NCBI RefSeq assembly: GCF_035083965.1
Contig: NC_089723.1
Coordinates: 32,057,193 to 32,121,192, forward strand
Reading direction: 5' to 3'
DNA: 64,000 nucleotides
DNA from: Branchiostoma lanceolatum
Taxonomy: Eukaryota; Chordata; Leptocardii; Amphioxiformes; Branchiostomatidae
Shown: positions 56,307 through 64,000 of the stretch, piece after piece
Position numbering within the stretch: the stretch's first letter is position 1
Layout of the letters: each line of letters opens with the position of its first letter
The notes under the pieces: model-generated
The model's database searches: none
Told to the model about the DNA's origin: nothing
What the model saw: only the letters and a program-made list of their open reading frames with translations
Translations under genes and position numbers: made by a program

Positions 56307-56770
56307 GGGCTGGATAGGAAAATATCAACATGATAGCCAGCTTCTGAAAAAGAGAAGGTGACAGTATAACCTCCTTGGTATAACTTATAAGACAAGAAAG
56401 CCTTCATCAAAAGATGTGGGAGACAGAGTGTTCTAGTAATTGCATATACAGTACTACTTCATAACAATATTGAGTAACAGTGGCAATGTTGTGATAACAT
56501 GAGTCATGACTGTCTATATAAGATAACATTAACTTAATTTGATAAATGAATAGATAAATAAATAATCAAACCACAAGCTTGCTGACAACCAGTAAATCAT
56601 TTATCCAATTGAAACTTGCACTAGTTCCTATATGAAAGTTTGATCTAGAAATACTTTATGAGATAACTATACAACAATAATTCAGCCATAGATATATCCT
56701 AACCAACGAAGTTAAATACCTCATTGCCACTAACTAATCATAAAATGAATAGTCAAAGACTCCAACTTAC

Positions 56771-57117
56771 AAACAAAACATCTTGATCTCCTGTGTTCCT
56801 CAGTTTTCATGGTCATCTCTTTCAAGCTAAACCTAACAGCCTATGTAATGATCGTGGAAAGTTTACGAACTAAACGTCCATCTTAGCAAACTACATGTTT
56901 GGGGCAAAGTCACGACTTGTTCCTGGTCTCATAAAAAAAAATTATTGTCGTCGGCCATTTTGTGGTACCACGAAACTGGATGTTTACGTTTAAAACTCCC
57001 ATGATGCAGTGTAAAATTAGTTGAGCGAAATCGATAAAGCGGTGGCTCATGGGAATGTCATGAGTCTAAAACTGGGGTAAAAACATTGGCGGACATTTTG
57101 AAAGAAGAAAGCTGACG
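56771..57117. promoter_or_regulatory. Bidirectional promoter of TAF1C and ANAPC11
   Basis: The two start codons are 812 bp apart, head to head. A minus-strand donor GTAAGT (56769-56770) would end a non-coding TAF1C exon. GCCATTTTG at 56954-56962 resembles a YY1 site, common in TATA-less bidirectional housekeeping promoters. No TATA box seen. Confidence 0.55.
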
Positions 57118-58712
57118 ATGAAAGTTACAGTGAAGAGTAAGTCCTCTGAAACATCCAAGTATCACAATAGATGCTCACGTGGGGGTATTCAAGATAAGAG
57201 CGAAGTTGCAGACTTATTTTCTTACGACGATATGGTGGACATATATGTCGGTAAATCAGAAAATACTGTATTTCCGGATGATAATTTCTTATCCTTCAGA
57301 AAATTATGGGGAGGGGGGCTATGTTCAATTTTTATGTAAGCCCTTCTAAAATAATTTTGTAGGGTCCTGTTTGACCTGACAAGTTCCATGCTTTATTTAC
57401 AGCGATATCTATGAGTTGACAGTCAGCAGTTTCTTTGATTTTGCTGATATATGTGTATGATGTGAATAAATGTTTTTTTCTTAGATACAGCAAGGAGGTT
57501 AAATATTTAACCTCCTTGGATTCAGATATTACGTTCAGTTAACTGTTTATGAGGTGTTGAGTGAAAATGTTGAATATCAGACTCATACTTCAAAACAAGA
57601 CTTTGTTACAGAAGTTCCTGAATATGATTGTTTTTGCTCAAGCAGCAGTTGCAATTGGCTAATAGACTTTTTCTTCTCTTTTGTGCCTTTGCATTTTTGG
57701 ACTCTACCTCCGCGTTTCTGCTAGGGTAAGTCTTTCTTTACTCTTACTTTTTCTCCTAAAGGATTTTGTATCGAACATTCCACAATAAATGCAGGCAGCC
57801 CAAGCATTTAAGACGTAAAACAGAATGTTGATATTGTACTTCTAGCTTAGTCTAGAAAATAAATGTTACTGATATCAAGGTATCAAGGATATGATAATCT
57901 GATCTGATCTGATGATATCTGATGTTATCTGATTACAAGGACTTGCATGTACATGTATCCCAGTGAGTTTGATATAATCTGCTACCAGTATTGTTATACT
58001 CATAATCAGACAGTTGTTCAATGATTTAATACCACTTTTTCTAGCTGGACGGCTGTGGCCTCCTGGAGATGGATGGCCAATGATGACAACTGCGGCATCT
58101 GCCGCATGCCGTTTGATGCCACCTGTTCAGAATGCAAACTCCCTGGTGACGACTGCCCTCTAGGTAAGAAAATATATTTTATACTTAATTAAACACTGAC
58201 AAGCAGCCTTTATTATTATGCAAGTATTGTCTATCAAAGAACCTTATGCAATTTTTTCAAATGTGTATAGAAGGGGCATTAGTAATACTGGATATGGTTA
58301 CCACCCCTGTAGGGATGATTGATACTTTGTAATCAATAGACCACAATCTATTGACTTGTTGGGTTTAACAATGATGCCGAACAGAAGAACAACATGAAAT
58401 CAGGGAGTGAATATACAGTAGTCAGATTTAAGTTTACCTCCCAGCCCTATCCATCTTGTTATCATGCTTCATTTTTACCTTGTTGAATAAGAAAACCCAA
58501 TGAAATAACATGATATGGCCTTTGTTTAAGAAACAGTATAACAGAAGAAAAGCTAAGTGTGAGTTGTTGTTTAATTTTCAGTGTGGGGACAGTGCTCTCA
58601 CTGTTTTCACATGCACTGCATCCTGAAGTGGCTGAACTCCCAGCAGGTGAACCAGCAGTGTCCCATGTGTCGACAGGAGTGGAAGTTCAAGGACCATGAA
58701 ACAAGACATTAA
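57118..58712 (+). CDS. ANAPC11: ANAPC11, RING-H2 subunit of the anaphase-promoting complex, with a candidate 1-nt exon
   Basis: Exons: 57118-57136 (19 nt), 57725 (1 nt), 58045-58163 (119 nt) and 58582-58712 (131 nt); 270 nt, 89 aa. The start MKVTVK matches human MKVKIK, and the rest follows APC11 closely: W8, W14, [54 protein letters not shown]. Zinc-binding residues are visible as C23/C26, C34/C37, C44, C51, H53, H56, H58/C59 and C73/C76. With E2 enzymes this subunit catalyses ubiquitin transfer by APC/C. Exon 1 ends in phase 1 and exon 3 begins one base before TGG, so one base is missing. The site TCTGCTAG|G|GTAAGT supplies it and yields codon AGC (Ser7), split over three exons. The protein is 5 residues longer than human at the C-terminus (DHETRH tail). 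Confidence 0.93.
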
Positions 58713-58978
58713 GATTAACTAACACCTGTACATAGCTGTATCTATAGTCGGTGGGAGTGTACTGACGTCTCAACGGAGGACCCAACTCGCTCGTTGTGGC
58801 TGAAATACCACTAGAGGATATGCTGAACAAGCAACATCTGTCGAGCTGTGCTATATATATTTATTTCTGGGCTCCATCAATTCTACTACGGTACTGCCAT
58901 CAGCCAACAAACTCATGTGGCCAATAGGTTGGTTTGCCTGTTAGAAGAAGAGGCAAACAGGTAGCAATGGAACAAGGA

Positions 58979-59262
58979 TATGTTCATCAGTTGCTGAGCA
59001 TAGATAAGCGATCTCCATGAGGGCAAAATTGTATCAGCCAGCCAGAAACTTCAGCCCCTGTATGGGGCTGGCTGATACGATTTTGCCCCCGTGGAGATCT
59101 GCTTGGAGATTATCTATGCTCAGCAACTGATGAACAAATCATTGTTACTTGTTTACAAAATTGTATCAGCCAGCCAAAATCTTCAGCCCCCGTATGGGGG
59201 CTGGCTGATACGATTTTGTCCCTGTGGAGATCTGCTTGGAGATAAGAGCATAGAAAGATATA
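58979..59262. repeat. Compound hairpin repeat downstream of ANAPC11
   Basis: The outer arms (58981-59006 and 59111-59136) are perfect over 26 bp. Inside them, TTGTATCAGCCAGCC pairs with GGCTGGCTGATACGA. A second hairpin with the same core follows at 59155-59219, then a third partial copy of GTGGAGATCTGCTTGGAGAT. It would lie in the ANAPC11 3' UTR if the signal at 59909 is used. Confidence 0.85.
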
Positions 59263-59908
59263 TGCCATCTCATGATGAGCTTACCAGCCTCCGTAGTGAC
59301 CGCTGGCTCAAAAAAAGTGGTCAGTACAGAGGCTGGTACTCAGGCTAGAGCTTACTGGGCTGGAGGTTGCTCCCAAAGTTTCTTTGATTCCAACTGACTT
59401 TCTAGGTGTGAGACAGGTTGGAACATTAACTGATAAAGGTTACATGTGAATGCCATGATTCCCTAGACACTGCTACATCAGCATACTGCATCAGTCCCTT
59501 TTTATTAAACCATCTCCTGTCTAAATTCTTCAATGCAGTGATTATTTGTGGCAAGCCATGTCTCCTGTGTTTGAAAAGCAATGTTTTTGACAGAATACAC
59601 AATTCCTGACTTTTTTTTTCCAGCACAATACCAATGTCTCGACCCTGAACCACTAGTATCTTTTGTTAAACAGTATGTTGTTTCCATGAGAAAGATTATA
59701 TTTCTTAAATGTGTTTTTCATTTAGATGGTATGATACTATATAAGTACAATAAAATGGAAGCCAAAAGTACAAAACATAGTCTGACAATAAATAGAAAAA
59801 GCTTTGTTGTACAGTATTTGTGTCGTCAAATCAAATGTACCTTGACTTGGCCTACTTATCAAAATAAGTGGGGTAAGTCAATATGTGACCTTTTGGTCAT
59901 CATCATGT

Positions 59909-59914
59909 AATAAA
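59909..59914 (+). terminator. Polyadenylation signal candidate, ANAPC11
   Basis: AATAAA in ATGTAATAAAGTA, 1.2 kb after the stop codon. Confidence 0.4.
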
Positions 59915-61130
59915 GTATTTATGTCTCTGCTCCTCGTCATTTTAAATACTGTAAATCTTGAAATGTTTGCTGTGGTTTTATTTTTGTGTTATTCAGGGTG
60001 ACCTCTCCACCTCGAATATGACACTGAAGTATGTATTTGAGTGTATAACTACAGTACAACTACAGTACTTCAGAACTGTTCCAACTGCAAACTTACGACA
60101 CCATGAAAAGTTCCTTCCCTCTTTGACTGCAAAATTAATGTCCCATGAAAATTAATGAATTTATTTATTTTTTTCAATACTTCATGTCCAAGCTATGTAC
60201 AGAATAGAGAAAGCACTTGGATGGGCTGGATCCAATTATGTAAGAAAAACAACAAACAGAGCAAAGAATAAAGGTATGAAAATCAGTTGGATGTTGAGAA
60301 AAGGACCTTGAACTAATGTGTCACTCATATAGCAACGAACAGTGGGAAATATGTATGAATCAGGTACATTATTGAAGATGTAGCTCACTGCGTGATGTGT
60401 TCAATTTTCCTTTGGCCAAAGCAAAGTTAGTCCATTCCAATGATAGATAAAATCCATTTCAAGTCATCCTGTTAAAAAAACAAGCAGCCCCTTGTGAAAG
60501 GAATAAAATGGGCTGTGTATGTTTTGTTATTAACCTTTGATGGGCATTTTTTATGACGTGTATTACTTTTGATTATCGGGCCAGCGGATGTTTACTTCCG
60601 AACTTAGGAAATCCCTCTTGAAGAGCGGTTTTTGTTACCGCCCATACGTCACGGGAACACACCTGCGGGGAACACGCATGCCCAGAACAATTACGTGACG
60701 CAAACCCAATGTTTACTTAAGGGGCGGACCATTCAGTACTAAGGGCATGTTTGCAATTTGTTGTGTGTGTCAGTCACCGTTACCTTTTTTAATAAAGATG
60801 TAGTTTATGGACAGAATGATTTGTAGGAAATTGTATATGTTGTGATTAAATCGCAAAATAGTACGATTTGATCGTTAAAACTACACAGTACGAACTCCCC
60901 TCGAAGTTGTTTGTGGATCGTCCCTGAGTGGAAGCGGGTTGCCAACAACTTCACTACAGACGCGAACCGAGCAGCCAATGGGCCAACCTCCCAACTCATA
61001 GCAGCACAGGCATCCCCGATTCAACCAGTCTGTATCCCATACAAAAAACCACTGCTTCCAGTCGCATGCACGAGGGTTCATAGGGAAGCTCTGTCTCGTT
61101 CTCCTGCCGTGTGACCGACTAGAGTTCCCG
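59915..61130 (+). promoter_or_regulatory. Spacer and 5' flank of the CaMK4-like gene
   Basis: 59915-60530 is AT-rich with nothing recognised. From about 60540 the sequence becomes richer in GC and CpG up to the start codon at 61131, as expected for promoter and 5' UTR. No single motif decides the start of transcription. Confidence 0.35.
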
Positions 61131-61240
61131 ATGACTGCGATGCCAGCGCCGAGCCGAGGGTCCGACACCTTCTGGATCGAGGGATCCCGCACCGAGGCGG
61201 CGTTCGAAGATTTCTACGAGCTCGGGCCGCAGATAGGACA
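61131..61240 (+). CDS. CAMK4: CaMK4-like protein kinase, first coding exon (partial gene)
   Basis: ATG at 61131, donor GTGAGT at 61241, phase 2; 36 codons. The sequence SDTFWIEGSRTEAAFEDFYE followed by LGPQIG matches the N-terminal part of CaMKIV (human DYWIDGSNRDALSDFFEVES then ELG), which leads into the Gly-rich loop of the kinase domain. The kinase domain itself must lie beyond the window. A second Met at codon 4 could also serve as start. CaMKIV is a calcium/calmodulin-dependent Ser/Thr kinase acting partly in the nucleus (CREB pathway). Alternative: another CaMK of the same group. Confidence 0.75.
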
Positions 61241-62160
61241 GTGAGTAGTGATCTCTATTTCCTGTAAAAAAAATACCGCGTGCGTACGAGTGTGTCGTGA
61301 AGGTGTATAATTAACGTCCAGTCCAGAAGCTGTTCAGCAGATTGTAAACATTGATTAGGAATTATTTACCTCAAAGATTCTGCGGTCATGTAGTTTCACG
61401 ATCAAAGACCACGGGGATCTGGTGGTACATACCGGTATACCTCACCTGGGCAGGTGTACACAAACAACAGTGCGTGCTCATGTTGGTTACCAATACACTG
61501 TGGTCGCCTTGCATGTGCCACTGGCAATGTTCCGTCAGGAATTTCAGATGCTTCAGGAAGATTAGGCGATAGAACAAAGTTTGTGCACAGTCTTTGCACT
61601 TGAATTAAGGCGGAAATGGCATTCTCCCAGGCATTCCCTGCCGCTCGGCTTCGGCCATCGCTATAAGGCCTATAAACATTCGGCAACAGGGCAACGGAAG
61701 ATTGCCAACAATACCACTGAAGTGGGACAGTTTCCCCAGGCTTTATATAGTTTGAAATATAGTTCAGAGGACTTGGCGCAGTTGTTTTATGGTCCTGTGT
61801 TTCAACCATGACATCGGACATGTTTTCCCATGCATGGGTGCGGCCAGCCCAGGAAGTGTTCAGGTGTAATGGTCTTGGGGTAGGGCAAGGCGTACAACAG
61901 ATGAAAAATATTATGTTCGTTGAAGCTGTGATGATGTAGATGTTTGTATCACTTTTTATAACAGATGAAGACATGTATTGCTCCATTATGAATTTTTACA
62001 TTTGTAAATTACTCATTTACCATAATCCAACAAGGTAACGTTAGATAAGATTTTAGAACATGACTAAAAAAAGACAGTTTATGAAAAAACAATACTAGTA
62101 TTCAATTTTTCTTGCTCAAAATGTAGTACTGTGAAGTTTCCAGCAAGAATGACACCAATA
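61241..62160 (+). other. Intron 1 of the CaMK4-like gene, first part
   Basis: No further exon recognised. Open frames around 61402-61986 on either strand have no splice support or known motifs. Confidence 0.4.
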
Positions 62161-63256
62161 TAACGTTGGGTAACCTAAATTCGGGATTTTTCCGATAATG
62201 GTTGACTGAAATCAATCTAGCAGAACAATAAACCATCCTTTTTTTCTATTATTCTGTCAGTATCATGTACTATCTTTGCACTAATCATATATATGGTAGA
62301 TTTTGTCTCTAGTCGTGCTGACACCATGATATTTCAACTTGAAACTACCGTCCGCCGCACGCACAATGAAGGTGCTGTCGGACAGGGGGGCACATTAATT
62401 CGGGAGAGAAGATTCGTCTTGAATATCTTACCGCTAATCACATTTTATACAGCAGCTATTCGTTCCATCCTTGGCTTGAGGAGAGTGCTATGGATATAGA
62501 CGTGTCCAAGTAAAAAAAATACACGAAAAAACGGCCGTACCGCAAACATCAGGCCTTCGGGAACAACCCGTGTGTTGAGTCGGTAGAACGTCACTCAAAG
62601 TTCACCCCCACCGTCATGAAAATGTGTACATTATTCAACGGGGCCTTAGCTGGATGCCGTAGAAATTGTAATACTATTATGTCCATGTGTTTCTGCTTGT
62701 GCTAAGAGCAAACTTTGAGGAAAATATCGCCATCAGTCCACTATTACACACAACATTAAGACAAAAAAGTGTTCCTCGCCAACGTTTGTCGTCTGCCGAA
62801 TAGCAGGATTCTGGGTAACGAATATGGCGGCGGGAAAATTCACCGTAGTGCCGTAGCCATTGATTCCAGCAACAAAGAGGCGTTTTGATAATTAATCACA
62901 CTTAGAGTCCAGTTGTAGGTTAGCAAAAGAGATTCTAATAAGTTGTATTGTAAATAATTGTGTTGAGCAGGAAGCGGATGTGACATTTGTCTTATAAACC
63001 AGCGAACAACTATGTAGAATAATGCTCCCACGAAGCCCTCAGACTGTGACAACAAGGGACGGAGAGTTTTTGACGTAGCCAACTTCTAATGCATGCTTAT
63101 CGAAGCTTTTCAGACAGTGTTCTGAATACGTTAGTCTGTCAAGTTTGCATTTCTAGCGGTATTACTGATGTTGCATCTAGCAAATATCCCTAAATACCCC
63201 GTTTACGAAAAATCCCGACTTTAAGTACCCCACGAATTTAGGTTACCCAACGTTAA
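62161..63256. mobile_element. TIR DNA transposon with TA target site (Tc1/mariner-like ends)
   Basis: It begins TAACGTTGGGTAACCTAAAT and ends with the reverse complement (GAATTTAGGTTACCCAACGTTA). With TA as target duplication the inverted ends start ACGTTGGG. The match resumes after a 16-base gap (CGGGATTTTTC / GAAAAATCCCG). About 1.1 kb, no transposase seen, so non-autonomous. Confidence 0.75.
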
Positions 63257-63451
63257 CACTTTTTGTCGCTAGTTGTCGTAAACAGAGGAGCCCATCACCC
63301 CCATGCATATTGATTTTTAAAGTGGCCCCTTCTGATGAACCTTACAGAAGGCGCGGTCGTTAACTTTCAATTGGCCTTCACACAAGAACCTGCTATAAAC
63401 TTTCATCAACGCCAGCCTGTGCTGTAATTACGGAGCCAAGCCAGAGTTTTG

Positions 63452-63638
63452 TAGCCTGGGTGCCATCTGATTACTACTGGGGATCGTACACTCGCTATAC
63501 ACATATATACCCTGAAAAAATTTTTTTTTTTCAGGATAGCGTACGTAGGAGCCCCAGTAGTGGTACCCAGACTAGAAAAAAAATATTCAGGGTAACGAGT
63601 GTAGGAGCCCCGGTAGTAATCGGATGGCACCCAGGCTA
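63452..63638. mobile_element. MITE in the CaMK4-like intron 1
   Basis: Arms TAGCCTGGGTGCCATCTGAT and its inverse ATCGGATGGCACCCAGGCTA. An inner pair (GGAGCCCC(A/G)GTAGT repeats) gives a nested hairpin with a poly(T) loop. About 187 bp. Confidence 0.8.
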
Positions 63639-64000
63639 AGGGTATTGAGAGTAATTACGACTTCTTTTACACATCAAATGATTCTAGAATATTTGATATT
63701 ATTCATTTAGGCATTTAGGCATATGGAATAGATACCAAGGTAACAAGGTTAACTTTAAAGATAGACCCTTTACTTAGAAGTCACTAGCGTCACTGTAGGT
63801 GGAATAGTTAAATGCATGACGCCTGATTAATAGCATCTCAATGGGAAAATTAGAGTTGATGAGTCATTCCAGACACGATGAAAGCTTTTACTGTACTTGT
63901 GGGGACCAAAATCATTGGTATTTCTGTCAGAGCACCAGACAGACTTATAGATGTACCTTTATTATAGCTAAGGCCTGATGTGATATCATACTAGTACAAT

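Noticed and set aside
57118-57339. Unspliced 73-aa frame starting at the ANAPC11 ATG
   Set aside because: It is a read-through of exon 1 into intron 1; only the first six codons match APC11.
61402-61986. 194-aa minus-strand frame in the CaMK4-like intron
   Set aside because: No recognisable domain, no splice-supported neighbours and mixed composition; treated as chance.

Overview
The window looks like nuclear DNA of an invertebrate chordate, most probably a lancelet (Branchiostoma). This is inferred from vertebrate-type orthologues (LRRC61, HMGA, TAF1C, ANAPC11, CaMK4-like) carried on short introns, and from very dense, young hairpin MITEs and tRNA-derived SINEs. All gene models below were built by hand from splice signals and reading-frame phase; no search could be run.

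Left part (1-17.6 kb). The last exons of an unrecognised plus-strand gene (1-750) are followed by LRRC61 (plus, 11 exons, 1318-7062). Its introns and 3' side are littered with inverted-repeat elements, including a MITE that landed exactly on a splice donor and a 1.6-kb foldback element. LRRC61 converges on an AT-hook HMGA-like gene (minus, 4 exons, 13165-15737); their poly(A) signals lie about 30 bp apart.

Middle (17.6-46.9 kb). Six tandem paralogues (A to F) all lie on the minus strand. Each has six coding exons and encodes a four-pass membrane protein of MS4A/CD20-like type, with a long Pro/Gln-rich cytosolic tail. The tail holds a PPxY motif and ends in an acidic dileucine motif. There are two sequence types: type 1 (A, B and the 5' part of D) and type 2 (C, E, F and the 3' part of D). 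D is a recombinant whose junction lies inside exon 5, the exon most alike between the types. A is damaged (stop codon, transposon insertion, frameshift). A block of about 3.4 kb covering the B-C junction is nearly identical to the block covering the D-E junction. Upstream regions carry a CRE-like site next to a DR1-like nuclear-receptor site.

Right part (48.3-64 kb). TAF1C (minus, 11 coding exons, 880 aa, RNA polymerase I SL1 subunit) is head-to-head with ANAPC11 (plus), the RING subunit of the anaphase-promoting complex. The ANAPC11 frame closes only if a single-nucleotide exon (57725) is included between two strong splice sites; this is the most striking observation here. The window ends in the first intron of a CaMK4-like kinase gene (first coding exon 61131-61240), which holds two more inverted-repeat transposons.
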